From: Rhodothermales bacterium
GTDB taxonomy: Bacteria; Bacteroidota; Rhodothermia; Rhodothermales; JAHQVL01
NCBI GenBank assembly: GCA_041391505.1
Contig: JAWKNW010000004.1
Span: 186,001 to 250,000, forward strand
Reading direction: 5' to 3'
DNA: 64,000 nucleotides
Positions 1-9,022 of this stretch are shown here, piece after piece. Position 1 is the stretch's first letter. Every line of letters begins with the position of its first letter. The notes beneath the pieces are model-generated. The model was not told the DNA's origin. It saw nothing but the letters and a program-made list of their open reading frames with translations, and made no database searches. The position numbers were made by a program, and so were the translations under genes.

Positions 1-719
1 CCCCAGTTGCCGCCGCCACGCCGGCCCTGTCGCATGGCGTCGTCCAGGATCGATCCCCAGATGATGAGCGGCAGGTTGCCGTGGCGCCGGCTGCGATACC
101 GCTTGCCGCCCCGTCCGCCGCCGGACGACCGGCTGATGACGATAATGAGGATGATGACGATCCAGAAAATGATGCCGAGGTAATCGACATCCGGGAGGGA
201 GGATCGGGGCTCCGCCTCGAACTCGCCCTTCGCCGACAGGATCAGGGCGTCCGCTGCGCGCGAAAAGCCATCGTAATAGCGGCCGTCGCGAAACGCCGGC
301 ACGATGATGTTGCGCACGATGCGCCCGGCCACGGCATCGGGGATCGCGCCCTCGATGCCGTACCCTGTGGCGATAAAGATCTTTCGATCGTTCCTGGACG
401 CGAGGATGACGACGCCGTTATCCTGGCCTTTCTGGCCCACACCCCAGCGCCGGCCCAGCTCGGTGGCATACTCGCCCGGGTCCGCCCCGCCGAGATCCGG
501 CAGGGTGACGACCACGATCTGTGTCGACGTCGAATCCTCATACGCCGCCAGTTTCTGGCTCAGCAACCGCTCTTCGTTCGGCGACAGGAAATCCCCCCGG
601 TCGGTGACCCACTGCCCGGTCGGCGCCAGCACATCGAAGCGCTGCGCCAGGGCGCGCGCCGGGCTCAAGAGCGCCAGTACGGCGAGCAAGAAGAACGGCG
701 CCTTATATCGAGTGAACAA
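1..719 (-). CDS. TPM-domain (YgcG-like) membrane protein, 3' end cut by the window
   Basis: Reading the minus strand from about 719 gives a signal peptide (FTRYKAPFFLLAVLALL, then a SPARALAQ cleavage region), a TPM domain with the typical QIVVVTLPDL and NGVVILASRNDRKIFIATGYG segments, and one membrane helix (GIIFWIVIILIIVI) before a Gly/Arg-rich tail that runs off the window. TPM proteins are envelope proteins of poorly defined function, often encoded beside LemA, as here: lemA lies immediately upstream on the same strand, so the two are probably co-transcribed. No in-frame ATG precedes the signal peptide. TTG at 719 is the best start and GTG at 776 the alternative. The C-terminal low-complexity tail is only partly visible. 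Confidence 0.8.
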   Translation of the reverse strand, partial: MFTRYKAPFFLLAVLALLSPARALAQRFDVLAPTGQWVTDRGDFLSPNEERLLSQKLAAYEDSTSTQIVVVTLPDLGGADPGEYATELGRRWGVGQKGQDNGVVILASRNDRKIFIATGYGIEGAIPDAVAGRIVRNIIVPAFRDGRYYDGFSRAADALILSAKGEFEAEPRSSLPDVDYLGIIFWIVIILIIVISRSSGGGRGGKRYRSRRHGNLPLIIWGSILDDAMRQGRRGGGNW

Positions 720-759
720 CGGCAAGGATCGGGAAGAGGTGTGCGATCGGGGGCATTGT

Positions 760-874
760 GCCCTGAGGGCGGTCACGGGTCATCGGTCACGGGGAACCCG
801 CTCCAGGCAACGCGTTCGCCAATGACCAATGACCAATGACCAATGACCAATGACCAATGACCAATGACCAATGA
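760..874 (+). repeat. Composite repeat copy 1: short palindrome, leader, 8 x CCAATGA
   Basis: A GCCC-TGA-GGGC palindrome (760-770) with GGTCAC/GGTCATC spacers is followed by a leader ending in ACGCGTTCG, then eight perfect CCAATGA heptamers (819-874). The array ends exactly where the lemA stop codon begins (875-877 on the minus strand). The same order of palindrome, leader and heptamer array is seen near 28.3, 51.6-52.2 and 55.2 kb. Confidence 0.85.
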
Positions 875-1471
875 CTAAAACTGCACCGTAGGCGCGTTCT
901 GGGCGCCCTGGTCGGCCTCGAATGCGGTCTTGCGGTCGAAGCCGAAGAGGCCGGCGATCATGTTGGTCGGAAACTGTCTCGCCGTGGTGTTATAGCTTTG
1001 TACGGCGTTGTTGTAGTCACGGCGAGCCGTATTGATGCGGTTTTCCGTGCCTTCCAGTTGCACCTGAAGGTCGCGGAAGGCTTCGGTGGCGCGCAGTTGC
1101 GGGTAGTTTTCGGACACCGCGAGCAGCCGGCCGAGCGCGCTTCCCAGCTGGGACTGGGCCTCCTGGAAGGCGCGGAGTTTGTCGGGATCGTTGAGGTCGT
1201 CCACGCTCAGGTTGATCTGCGTGGCGCGTGCCCGGGCGTTGGTGACGGACTCGAGCGTGCCCTGCTCGAATTCGGCCGCGCCCTTCACGGTATTGACCAG
1301 GTTCGGGATGAGGTCAGCGCGGCGCTGGTACTGGGTCTGAACATTGCCCCAGGCCGTCGCGACGCTTTCGTCGAGGGAGACGAGACTGTTGTAGGAGCCG
1401 CATCCCGCGCAACCGGCGAAGGCGACCAGCAGGATGATGATCAGTAAAGCAAGCGTGCCTTTGCTACGCAT
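875..1471 (-). CDS. lemA: LemA family lipoprotein
   Basis: The 198-residue protein opens with a lipoprotein-type signal (TLALLIIILLVAFAGCAGCG), followed by the LemA core: SLDESVATAWGNVQTQYQRR, DLIPNLVNTVKG and the long helical region ending RDYNNAVQSYNTTARQFPTNMIAGLFGF. LemA proteins are small membrane-anchored helical-bundle proteins of unclear biochemical role. The TPM-domain gene follows on the same strand, the usual lemA-TPM pairing. The Cys residues after the hydrophobic stretch make lipidation likely, whereas many LemA proteins keep an uncleaved N-terminal helix. Its stop codon directly abuts a heptamer repeat array, so the 3' untranslated region starts in repeat DNA. Confidence 0.93.
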   Translation of the reverse strand: MRSKGTLALLIIILLVAFAGCAGCGSYNSLVSLDESVATAWGNVQTQYQRRADLIPNLVNTVKGAAEFEQGTLESVTNARARATQINLSVDDLNDPDKLRAFQEAQSQLGSALGRLLAVSENYPQLRATEAFRDLQVQLEGTENRINTARRDYNNAVQSYNTTARQFPTNMIAGLFGFDRKTAFEADQGAQNAPTVQF

Positions 1472-1603
1472 TGTTTTCCAATGGTTCAGTGAAAGAAGCA
1501 GGTTCGCATACGAGCAGGGGCAGGTCCGGTTTCGGTGGGTCGCCTCCCTGCCGCGCTATAATACGGACTTTCATCCTCGGATTACAGCCATCTGCCGGCC
1601 CGG

Positions 1604-1740
1604 CCAGGGCAATCGCATTTTCGCCTTGGCCGTGAGAAGCGGTTGGGAGTTTGGGTGCATGGGGGGCACTTTTTACCGCAAAACCTCCCACACCCCCATA
1701 CTCCCAAACCGGGAGATGCACACGTTTGAAGAGCATGCGA
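1604..1740 (-). repeat. Dispersed ~137-bp inverted-repeat-containing element, copy 1
   Basis: This stretch matches, in reverse complement, 60382-60518 at roughly 85-90% identity by eye. Shared blocks include GCATGCTCTTCAAACGTG, CATCTCCCGG and the CTCCCATAC / GTTTGGGTGCATGGGGG arms. Inside each copy two C-rich and G-rich arms of about 25 nt can pair around a short loop (TTTTTACCGCAAAA here). It lies between lemA and the ABC1 kinase gene, downstream of the latter. No transposase is attached. Confidence 0.8.
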
Positions 1741-1810
1741 TTGCCCCGCCGGCCCGGCGCATGGGGCGTCTGATGCGGGACTCTGGCGCATGGCGGGAGG
1801 CCGCGGCCGG

Positions 1811-3517
1811 TCAGTCCCGCAGCCACTTCCGGGCGGAGAGGTACGTGCCGGCCATCAGCGCGGCGCAGGCGACGGCGATGCCGAGCCACGCGTACGTCCA
1901 GGCGGGGTCGCCGCCGGAGCGGGCGTTGAAGGCGAGCGCGCCGGCGCCGAGCGCCAGCATCCCGAACAGAAACTGGTGGCCGAGGGCATAGACCAGGTTG
2001 GTGGTTTGCCGCAGCCCCTTGATCCGCACCTCGAGTTCGCCCTGGTTGGCGCGCACCAGCAGCCGGTGCATTTCGTCGGGGATGGAGAGCGCGGTGCGCG
2101 CCACATCCCTGACCATGGCGCCGACGAAGGCGGTCCAGTCGCGGTCCTTGCCGAGGACGACTTCCTCCAGATAGGGCTGGATGATCGTCATCGGGTTCAT
2201 GGAGGGATGCAGGTGGGTACAGAGCCCGAGCAGCAGCAACATGGTGCGTTCGAGGAGCATCCAGTCCTTGGGCACCTGGAAGGTGCTCGTCAGCTCGCGG
2301 ATCGAGATATTCATGCGCCGCAGATCGGCGATCATTTCCATCTTCGATTCCAGCGCGTTTTCGGCGTTGATGTGGTCCAGGTGGAGCGCCTCGAGCGGGA
2401 GATCGGACAGAAACTGCTCGTGTACGTAGTCGATCAGCCGGCGCGCGGTCGCTTCGGCATCGCCATGCCCGTGCGCGATAAAGCCCATCTGCCGTAGCGC
2501 CCGGGTGATGCGTTCCGGGTCGCGGCTCAGGGCGCCGGAGAGGAACTCCGGAATGCCGGCTTTCATCTCCGGCGACAGCGTGGCCACGGCGCCAAAATCG
2601 AGAAAAACGACGCTCCCATCCGGCCGCACCAGGATGTTGCCGGGATGCGGATCCGCGTGGTAGATGCCGTCGGTGAAGATCATCTGGCAATACACGCGGA
2701 CGATGTGTTCGGCGAGCGACGCGCGGTCGATGCCCAGCGCGTCCAGCGCGGCGAGGTGGGTGACCTTGACCCCCTCGATGAACTCGGTGGTGAGGATGCG
2801 CCGGCTCGACCGCTCGTGGACGACGGTGGGGAAGTGGGTCCGCGGATCGGCCGTGAAACAAGCGGCGATCTGCTCGATGTTGCGGGCCTCCTGCTCGAAG
2901 TCGAGCTCCTCCGCGATCATCGCTTCCAGCTGTTGGTACTGCGTGTCCAGCCCGCGGACGCGAAACACGGCGCTGATGAGGCCGAGCAGGTTGCGAATCG
3001 TGCGCAGGTCGATCTTCGCCATCGCCTCGATGTCGACATGCTGCACCTTCACGGCGACGAGCCGGCCGTCGGCGAGGCGGGCGCGGTGGACCTGCGCAAG
3101 CGAGGCGCTCGCGACCGGGTCCCGCTCGAATTCGGCGAAGAGCGCATCGGGGGTGTCCCCGAGTTCGAGCAGGATGCGCCGTTCAATTTCCTCGAACGGA
3201 CGCGGCGGGATCTGGTCCTGCAGCCCTTCGAGGCCGGCGCGAAAATCTTCCGGCAGGAAGTTCGTGAGGATGCTGATCAGCTGCCCGACCTTGATGAACA
3301 GGCCCTTGTGGCGGACGATCATCTGCTCGACTCGCCGGGCATTGATCCGGTGCACCGCGGGCAGCCGCCGCTGCTTCCAGTCGGGGCTCCGGAACATGCC
3401 GGCGAGCTGGACGCCCAGGTAGCTCATCACGATGCGCAGCGCCGTGCCGTAGACGGCCAGCAGCCGAAAGCGCCGGGAATAGGCGCGGACGGGAGGAGGG
3501 TTCGAGGAGGTGAGCAC
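1811..3517 (-). CDS. ABC1/UbiB (AarF) atypical kinase family protein
   Basis: 568 residues with the hallmarks of the ABC1/UbiB/ADCK family: the KxGQ motif (GLFIKVGQLISI, about residue 75), the Ala-rich nucleotide loop (SVASASLAQVHRA), the VAIK-like lysine (LVAVKVQHVDIE), the catalytic-loop equivalent HADPHPGN and the metal-binding DFG in VVFLDFGAV. Two hydrophobic stretches at the C-terminus (FLFGMLALGAGALAF and the WLGIAVACAALMAG segment) resemble the C-terminal membrane anchors of UbiB. Family members support quinone biosynthesis or lipid handling at the membrane, acting more as ATPases than protein kinases. No ubi/men genes lie nearby, so the substrate cannot be assigned from context. Confidence 0.9.
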   Translation of the reverse strand: MLTSSNPPPVRAYSRRFRLLAVYGTALRIVMSYLGVQLAGMFRSPDWKQRRLPAVHRINARRVEQMIVRHKGLFIKVGQLISILTNFLPEDFRAGLEGLQDQIPPRPFEEIERRILLELGDTPDALFAEFERDPVASASLAQVHRARLADGRLVAVKVQHVDIEAMAKIDLRTIRNLLGLISAVFRVRGLDTQYQQLEAMIAEELDFEQEARNIEQIAACFTADPRTHFPTVVHERSSRRILTTEFIEGVKVTHLAALDALGIDRASLAEHIVRVYCQMIFTDGIYHADPHPGNILVRPDGSVVFLDFGAVATLSPEMKAGIPEFLSGALSRDPERITRALRQMGFIAHGHGDAEATARRLIDYVHEQFLSDLPLEALHLDHINAENALESKMEMIADLRRMNISIRELTSTFQVPKDWMLLERTMLLLLGLCTHLHPSMNPMTIIQPYLEEVVLGKDRDWTAFVGAMVRDVARTALSIPDEMHRLLVRANQGELEVRIKGLRQTTNLVYALGHQFLFGMLALGAGALAFNARSGGDPAWTYAWLGIAVACAALMAGTYLSARKWLRD

Positions 3518-3603
3518 GGCGTCGATGGCGGGTGGAACGTGGCCGCCGCGATGCGGCCGGCGGCGGTGCCCTGCGTTTTACGCGCCAGCGAACAAACGTT
3601 CGG

Positions 3604-4143
3604 TCAATATTCCAGATCGACGATTTCGGTCCCCTCGCCTTCGGCCTCCGCGATGGCGAGGTCGAGCAACGCGTTCAGGTGCCCCTGGACGCGCACCAGC
3701 ACCAGCTCGGAGTCGGTGATGACGATCGTGTAGATGTCGCGGACGGAGCCGCGCCGCTCCCGGTAGAAGACCCAGGATACGTCGTCGTAATCGACCGTCT
3801 TGAGGGCAAGCTCCCATCCGTTATGGGAGAAGTGAGGCAATGCACGGGGATCGAGATCCCAAGCGTTGCCGGCGTGCTTGAAGGGGTAAACGGCGCCCTT
3901 CATCCGGCGCACGCCATTCAGCGCGCGACTGACCATCCGGGCATCGGTATCGTCCACGTGCCGGGTGATCCAGCTGGCGGTCTGGGCCATGCCGGGCCCC
4001 AGGGACAGCGACACGCCGGTGTCGAACCGGGTATCGGTTTCGTGTCCGATGTCGTCGCGGAGGGAGCGCATCTCGTTCAACTGGTAGCAGCCCGAAGTGG
4101 CCAGGGCCAGGAAGAGGACGGGTAGCAGGCGGTGCACGTTCAT
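3604..4143 (-). CDS. DUF4252-like secreted lipoprotein
   Basis: ATG at 4143 gives a lipoprotein signal (MNVHRLLPVLFLALATSGC, Cys at 19) and about 160 further residues. A longer upstream in-frame reading exists but overlaps the neighbouring gene in another frame and lacks a signal. The protein shares the general layout of the upstream DUF4252 protein: a mixed alpha/beta region of about 150 residues with a final ELVLVRVQGHLNALL helix. It is the last gene of a sigma > anti-sigma > DUF4252 > this gene operon, 13 bp behind the previous gene. Such proteins recur behind ECF sigma/anti-sigma pairs in Bacteroidota. The family is judged by context and weak similarity, and the function is unknown. Confidence 0.7.
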   Translation of the reverse strand: MNVHRLLPVLFLALATSGCYQLNEMRSLRDDIGHETDTRFDTGVSLSLGPGMAQTASWITRHVDDTDARMVSRALNGVRRMKGAVYPFKHAGNAWDLDPRALPHFSHNGWELALKTVDYDDVSWVFYRERRGSVRDIYTIVITDSELVLVRVQGHLNALLDLAIAEAEGEGTEIVDLEY

Positions 4144-4156
4144 CGTGTGTCTGGCG

Positions 4157-4738
4157 TCAGTTGGAAAGATCGTCGAGCGGGGTCGTCGTGAATTTGCTTC
4201 CGATGCGCCCCATTTCACCGGGGTCGATGTCGCCGACGATGTTGATGAAGACCGTCTCGCCGGCCTCGGTGTCGAGCACGAGGAGCACCATGCCTTCGAT
4301 GGCCTTCGGGTTTTGTTTGACATACATATCGACATACTGGCCGTAATCGCGCAGGTTGACGACGGTCTCCCAGCCGGCTTCGGAGAGCCGTTCGGCCAGC
4401 ATGAGGGAGCGCCGCTCCATGCTTCGGAACTGGGAACGGCGGAGCGGATAGCCGCGCACCTGGATCGCCTGGAGCTTGAGCAGCAGGTCCGCCAGTTCGG
4501 GATCCTCTTCGCGGGACGCCTCGGCGACGAGTTTGAGCAAGGGCCCTTTGATGTTGACTTCGAGCGTCGGCGCCTCGCCGAACTGGTCGGCCAGGTCGGT
4601 GAAGTCGACATACCCCGCTACCTGGGCCAGGTCGTCCTGGCCGAGCGCCGGCCGGGCGGCGCCGGCGAGCGCGAGGCTCAACAGCAGCATGGGCAGACGG
4701 GTGTGAACAGCCTTCATAAACGTGTGGTGGTTACTCAT
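4157..4738 (-). CDS. DUF4252 domain protein
   Basis: 193 residues with a signal peptide (LPMLLLSLALAGAARPALGQ) and a DUF4252-type domain: YVDFTDLADQFGEAPTLEVN, then a helical KLVAEASREEDPELADLLLKL, then a sheet-rich end (GMVLLVLDTEAGETVFINIVGDID). The start codon at 4738 overlaps the stop of the upstream anti-sigma gene (CATGAGTAA), a translational-coupling arrangement. An alternative start, MKAVHTRL at 4717, would also give a good signal peptide. The family is widespread in Bacteroidota behind sigma/anti-sigma genes and has no established biochemical function. It may be an envelope product or modulator of the local regulon, which is inference. Confidence 0.85.
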   Translation of the reverse strand: MSNHHTFMKAVHTRLPMLLLSLALAGAARPALGQDDLAQVAGYVDFTDLADQFGEAPTLEVNIKGPLLKLVAEASREEDPELADLLLKLQAIQVRGYPLRRSQFRSMERRSLMLAERLSEAGWETVVNLRDYGQYVDMYVKQNPKAIEGMVLLVLDTEAGETVFINIVGDIDPGEMGRIGSKFTTTPLDDLSN

Positions 4739-5258
4739 GGGGTGTTTCTCGCAGCATGGGACCCATGGCGTTTTGCACGGACTCGCCCGTCTTTTTGCCT
4801 GTTTTACTGATGTAGCCCAGGGTCCATTTGACTTCGGCCAGGGCCTGTTCGACGCTGGGTTCGGGCACGGTCGAAGGGGGGCGGAGGCCGAGGCCGTCCG
4901 CGAAATACAGGAACGTGGCGAGCATGGCCACGCTGGCCAGCGCCAGGGCGGGTTGCCAGGCCGCGCGCAGGGGGAGCACGAACAGGTTCAACCCGTGGCG
5001 CAGCCGCTCGCGCCACCAGAGGCGGCGGGTGCGGGCGAGGATGGTGCGCGTCAGCTGGGGCGGCGCCGGCGGGGTGTCCGTGGCGTGGAGGGTCGTCTTG
5101 ATGCGCTCCGCCAGGTCGAGCCGGGCAGACCACATCGCCCGGGCGTCCAGGGCGCGTTCCATCTCCGCCCGTTCTTCGGGAGGCAGCTCGTCGTCGAGGA
5201 AGGCTTCGAGCCGTTCATCGATCCAGGCGTCAGCCGGCAGGTCGTCAATGGGTTTCAC
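4731..5258 (-). CDS. Anti-sigma factor-like single-pass membrane protein
   Basis: The 175-residue product starts with GTG at 5258, inside the 3' end of the sigma gene (14-nt overlap). Residues about 10-65 form an acidic helical segment (DERLEAFLDDELPPEERAEM) like the cytoplasmic anti-sigma domain of zinc-finger-type anti-sigma proteins, but without Cys residues, so it is not a canonical ZAS domain. One membrane helix follows (AWQPALALASVAMLATFLYF), then a short periplasmic tail. Position and overlap indicate that it holds the sigma factor encoded just upstream. That role is inferred from gene order and topology. Confidence 0.82.
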   Translation of the reverse strand: MKPIDDLPADAWIDERLEAFLDDELPPEERAEMERALDARAMWSARLDLAERIKTTLHATDTPPAPPQLTRTILARTRRLWWRERLRHGLNLFVLPLRAAWQPALALASVAMLATFLYFADGLGLRPPSTVPEPSVEQALAEVKWTLGYISKTGKKTGESVQNAMGPMLRETPHE

Positions 5259-5766
5259 GATGCATTACCTCCGTTAAGTGGTCGCGCAACATCTTGCGGG
5301 CGCGGTGCAGGTAGACTTTGACGGTCGTGAGCGGGAGTGCCAGCGTATCGGCGATCTCCTGGTAGCTCAGATCCTGCAGTTCGCGCAAGATGACCAGGCT
5401 TTTATACGGCTCGGACAACCGGTCCAGCGCCTGATCCAGCATGGCCCGAAAGTCGCTGCTCTCGGCATCCTTCGCCGGCCCCGGCGCGTCGCCTCGGGCG
5501 AGTTCGACCTGCTCGGAGTCGCCGGAAATGGTTTTTCGATACGAATTCCGGCGACGCAACGCATCGACGGATGCATTGCGCGTCACGCGCAGCAACCAGC
5601 CTATGGGCTGCCCCCCGTCTACCTCACCGCGATGATTCCAGAAGCGGATGAAGACCTCCTGCGTGACGTCTTCCGCCTCCTCGCGGTCGCCGAGGAAATG
5701 GTAGGCGAACCCGAAGACCCGATGCTGATACTGTAAAACGTGTTGCTCGAATTGTCGATGGGTCAC
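5245..5766 (-). CDS. ECF-type RNA polymerase sigma factor
   Basis: 173 residues. Region 2 is clear (FGFAYHFLGDREEAEDVTQEVFIRFW, then WLLRVTRNASVDALRRR) and so is region 4 (LDRLSEPYKSLVILRELQDLSYQEIADTLALPLTTVKVYLHRARKML), joined by an acidic linker. This size and two-domain layout are those of extracytoplasmic-function sigma factors. It heads a four-gene operon with its presumed anti-sigma and two DUF4252 proteins. Such systems usually autoregulate, but no promoter for its own sigma could be picked out upstream, where a 15-nt-period repeat lies. Confidence 0.93.
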   Translation of the reverse strand: MTHRQFEQHVLQYQHRVFGFAYHFLGDREEAEDVTQEVFIRFWNHRGEVDGGQPIGWLLRVTRNASVDALRRRNSYRKTISGDSEQVELARGDAPGPAKDAESSDFRAMLDQALDRLSEPYKSLVILRELQDLSYQEIADTLALPLTTVKVYLHRARKMLRDHLTEVMHRETH

Positions 5767-5840
5767 GTGATGCCCCTGTGCACACTCGTGTTCGGTATTT
5801 CCGATCCGTTGCGGGGAGAGACGCGCGGGGTTCGGGAAAG

Positions 5841-5947
5841 GTTACAGGTTGTGGTTGGCGGGTTGCAGGTTGGCAGGTTACAGGTTGTCAGGTTGCAGGT
5901 TGGCAGGTTGCAGGTTGGCAGGTTGCAGGTTGTCAGGTTACTGGGTT
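5841..5947. repeat. Degenerate tandem repeat, GGTTGCA/GGTTGGCA units
   Basis: About twelve GGTT-starting units of alternating 7 and 8 nt (GGTTGCA, GGTTGGCA, with GGTTACA and GGTTGTCA variants) give a 15-nt super-period. It sits between the divergent sigma factor gene and the S41 protease gene, so either promoter region could be affected by copy-number change. Confidence 0.8.
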
Positions 5948-6235
5948 GAAGATCGGGGCAGGTTACGGGTGCGCGCGTTTAAGGTTTGTGCGTGGCGGCT
6001 GACACCCAGAGGATACCCCGTTTTCGTACGAGCCGGCCAGTCCGCAACCTGTCCGCATGCACCCGCGTGCGCCAAAGGCGCATGCGCGAAATGCTGGAAC
6101 CTTGCAACAAAATGCCGGCTCGGGCGAATGAATACCGTTCTGATTTTTATTACTTTAGCAAAACGGTCTGGTCCGCCCCGACGCACTTTTCACGCCCGAC
6201 CGTTCCCAGCGGCACTTCGGACGCACCCTAGGACG

Positions 6236-7891
6236 ATGCAACGCATGAAAAAAACCTACGTCATCCCCGGATTCATCCTGCTCGTCATCGGGCTGGTCCT
6301 TGGCATGAAGATCGAATCCGTGCTTTCGGATACGGACACGTACGAGCAGCTCCGCAAGCTCGAGAATGCGTTTCTGATCATCCAGCGTCAGTATGTCGAC
6401 GAAGCGGATCCGAAGAAGCTCGTCGAGAGCGCGGTCAACAGCATGCTCGAAGACCTCGATCCGCACTCGATTTATATCAGCCCCGAAGAGATCGCCGATT
6501 TGCAGGAAAGCTACAAGGGCTCCTTCGGCGGCGTGGGCATTCTTTTCGAAATCATCCGCGACACGATCCGGGTGGTTTCCACGGTGACGGATGGCCCGAG
6601 CGAGACGGTGGGCGTGCTCGCCGGCGACCGGATCATCGCGATCGACGACACGAACGCGGTCGGGTTTTCGACGAACGAGGTCCAGAAACATCTCAAGGGC
6701 GATATCGGCACCCGCGTCAAGATGTCGGTCAAGCGCCCCGGATCGAAAGATCCGATCGACTTCACGGTCAAGCGCGGACGGATTCCGCTCACCACGATCG
6801 ATGCCTCGTACATGATCGACGACGAGACGGGTTACGTGCGTATCGGCCGCTTCGCGATGACGACGTACAAGGAATTCCGCGAAAGCGTCGACCAGTTGCT
6901 CGGCGAAGGCATGAAGCGGCTCGTGATCGACCTGCGCTACAATGGCGGCGGGATCATGGAGGCGGCCGTCAAGATCGCCGATGAGATGATCGCGGACGGC
7001 AAGATCATCGTGTACACGAAGGGGCGCAACGCGCAGTACGATCAGGTGAAGCACTCGACCGCCGGCGGCGAGCTCGAAACCCAGCCGGTGATCGTCCTCG
7101 TCAACGAATATTCGGCTTCGGCGAGCGAAATCGTCGCCGGCGCGCTGCAGGATCATGACCGGGCCCTGATCGTCGGTCGCCGGACGTTCGGCAAGGGCCT
7201 CGTCCAGTCCCAGTTCGAGCTGCCGGACAAGAGCGTACTCCAGATGACCATCTCCCGGTACTACACGCCGTCGGGCCGGCTCATCCAGACGCCGTACGAA
7301 GGCGGCGATCTCGAATCGTACTACGAGAACAAATCGCTCAGCCACGTCACCACGTTCAGCCTCAACGACTACGTGGACAGCGTCCCCGATTCGCTCAAGT
7401 TCCGCACCACGCACAACCGGATCGTGTTCGGCGGCGGCGGCATCCTGCCGGACTATATCGTCCCGCTGGACACGCTCTCCTCGCCGGTCGCCGGCGCCAT
7501 CATCGGTAACCAGCTGGATCAGCTCTTCGCCCGTGAGTGGTTCGAGACCCACGAACAGATGTATCGCGAGCAGTGGTCGGACAAACGCAGCGCGTTTATC
7601 AGCTCCTACGAAGTCGACGACGCCACGTGGGACGCCTTCTGGAAATACGCGGCGGACAAGGGCGTCACGCTGACGTCCGACGCCGGCCAGGTTTCCGAAG
7701 AGAAGAAGGTCTTTGCCCGTTCCGACGCCAACGAGCAGCGGCTTACGATCGAGACCCGCCTCAAGGCCCTCATCGCACGGCAGCTCTATGGCAGCGGGGT
7801 GTGGCATCCGATCGTGAACTCGATCGACCCGGAACTCACCGAAGCGCTCAAATTGTGGGATCGCTCCGCCGCGCTGGCCGCCAATAAATAA
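6236..7891 (+). CDS. S41 family C-terminal processing peptidase with PDZ domain
   Basis: ATG at 6236, preceded by AGGA at a suitable distance, gives 551 residues. One N-terminal membrane helix (TYVIPGFILLVIGLVLGM) is followed by the CTP N-terminal helical part (EQLRKLENAFLIIQRQYVDE, DLDPHSIYIS), a PDZ domain (about 100-180, FGGVGILFEI to GTRVKMSVKRPG) and the S41 core. The core carries the Ser nucleophile region SASASEIVAGALQDHDRA and the Lys of RRTFGKGLVQ. The C-terminal ~150 residues are an extra helical domain. These are periplasmic, membrane-anchored proteases acting on C-termini of envelope substrates. The long in-frame reading upstream of 6236 crosses the tandem repeat and is not coding. 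Confidence 0.93.
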   Translation: MQRMKKTYVIPGFILLVIGLVLGMKIESVLSDTDTYEQLRKLENAFLIIQRQYVDEADPKKLVESAVNSMLEDLDPHSIYISPEEIADLQESYKGSFGGVGILFEIIRDTIRVVSTVTDGPSETVGVLAGDRIIAIDDTNAVGFSTNEVQKHLKGDIGTRVKMSVKRPGSKDPIDFTVKRGRIPLTTIDASYMIDDETGYVRIGRFAMTTYKEFRESVDQLLGEGMKRLVIDLRYNGGGIMEAAVKIADEMIADGKIIVYTKGRNAQYDQVKHSTAGGELETQPVIVLVNEYSASASEIVAGALQDHDRALIVGRRTFGKGLVQSQFELPDKSVLQMTISRYYTPSGRLIQTPYEGGDLESYYENKSLSHVTTFSLNDYVDSVPDSLKFRTTHNRIVFGGGGILPDYIVPLDTLSSPVAGAIIGNQLDQLFAREWFETHEQMYREQWSDKRSAFISSYEVDDATWDAFWKYAADKGVTLTSDAGQVSEEKKVFARSDANEQRLTIETRLKALIARQLYGSGVWHPIVNSIDPELTEALKLWDRSAALAANK

Positions 7892-7918
7892 CACGGCCGA
7901 CTGTTGTAACGATCTGGT

Positions 7919-7950
7919 GTCCCACTCGCGCAACCTTGCGCGGGTGGGAC
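7919..7950. terminator. Hairpin downstream of the S41 gene
   Basis: Nearly perfect inverted repeat (GTCCCAC-TCGCGCAA / TTGCGCG-GGTGGGAC) 28 nt after the protease stop. It lacks a clean T-run, so it may end or stabilise the transcript. The remaining ~250 nt up to the next gene show nothing else recognisable. Confidence 0.5.
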
Positions 7951-8199
7951 GACCCGTTTATACTCCTTTTCCAGACGCCCCCCACTCCGGTTAAAGGCTC
8001 TTTTCCGGGCTGTTGTAACAGCCGCCCTCTCTCGCGCGTTCGTAGATCTGGAAGCGCTTGCCCGGTCTTTAAGCTTTATCCGGTTTCCTCCGATACTCCC
8101 TCTGGCAAGAAGTACGATCAGACGTAGCGTCAGTCCTTCGGGAGCCGGCGGTCGTCTCCTCAGGTTCCTCCCCCGTTATGTAGATCGCAACCCTGATTG

Positions 8200-8832
8200 A
8201 TGGTTATTCGAGCCGCCACGCGTTGTCTGCTGTGCTTCCTCCTCTGTGGCGCCCTGTCGGGTGTCCGGGAGGCCTGCGCACAGTGGAACAGCCTGCTGGC
8301 CGCACTCGCGAATAACCCGCAACTCAGCCGGTCGACATCCGGATTTTCATCTTCGTCGCACGCGGTTTCGGTGCGTCTGCCTATCGGCGGTCCGCACGCG
8401 ATCAACGTCACAGGGGAGTACTTTCGGGCATCCTCGCTGCCCCGGTTTAATCCGCAGCGATTGCGCGCCGACCCTGACTGGCGATTTCGCTCGATTCCTG
8501 TGACGTTCAGCTACACGTATTCGCTGCCTTCCGTGACGCGCAAATTGCAGCCGGTAGTGGGCGTGGGTGTTTCCACGCATCTCTTCGCCGAACGCATGCG
8601 CAACGGGATGCGCGGCGGGTCGTTGCCGCAGCCGGGCTTTACGACGCGGTACGGGCTGCGCGCCGGAGCGGAAGCGACGATGGGTATTCGGATGCTGATC
8701 AGCCGGCAGGTGTTTGTGCTGGCGCAGAGCCGGTACCGGTATGTCGGCACGATGCCCGGCATCCCCTCCTGGTCCAGGAACGGTCCGTTTACGCTGCTCG
8801 ACTTCAGCCTTGGTCTCGGTTTCGAGCTGTAG
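8200..8832 (+). CDS. Predicted outer-membrane beta-barrel-like protein, paralogue A
   Basis: About 210 residues with a signal peptide (CLLCFLLCGALSGVREACAQ) and a body of alternating-polarity strands ending in a phenylalanine-rich strand (LLDFSLGLGFEL), as in small outer-membrane barrels. ATG at 8200 was chosen, and a TTG lies one codon upstream. It is clearly related to the next gene: RLPIGGPHAINVTGEYFRASSLPR here against YPLRGPHALNLTGEFFRAASLPR there, and both share the PDWxFxSxPxTFxYxYxLP run. No specific function is recognisable. The pair probably arose by tandem duplication. Confidence 0.7.
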   Translation: MVIRAATRCLLCFLLCGALSGVREACAQWNSLLAALANNPQLSRSTSGFSSSSHAVSVRLPIGGPHAINVTGEYFRASSLPRFNPQRLRADPDWRFRSIPVTFSYTYSLPSVTRKLQPVVGVGVSTHLFAERMRNGMRGGSLPQPGFTTRYGLRAGAEATMGIRMLISRQVFVLAQSRYRYVGTMPGIPSWSRNGPFTLLDFSLGLGFEL

Positions 8833-9022
8833 ACCCCCCCACCCCCCACAGTACGAGTGTCTCATCTTTAGCATTGGGATGAAGTCGCACTTTGCGACTA
8901 GCCTAAATCATTCCAATCGAGCGTGGTTCTCAAGCCCCCTTTTTTCGGCCTTTCAGGCGCGATCCGGCACCGGCATGTCGTTCGCCTGAGGGGTATGTGC
9001 CACCCGCTCGATCCAAGATCAC

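Noticed and set aside
1464..2861. 465-residue minus-strand frame overlapping the ABC1 kinase gene
   Set aside because: Arg/Pro/His-rich shadow of the kinase gene in another frame, with no signal or family features.
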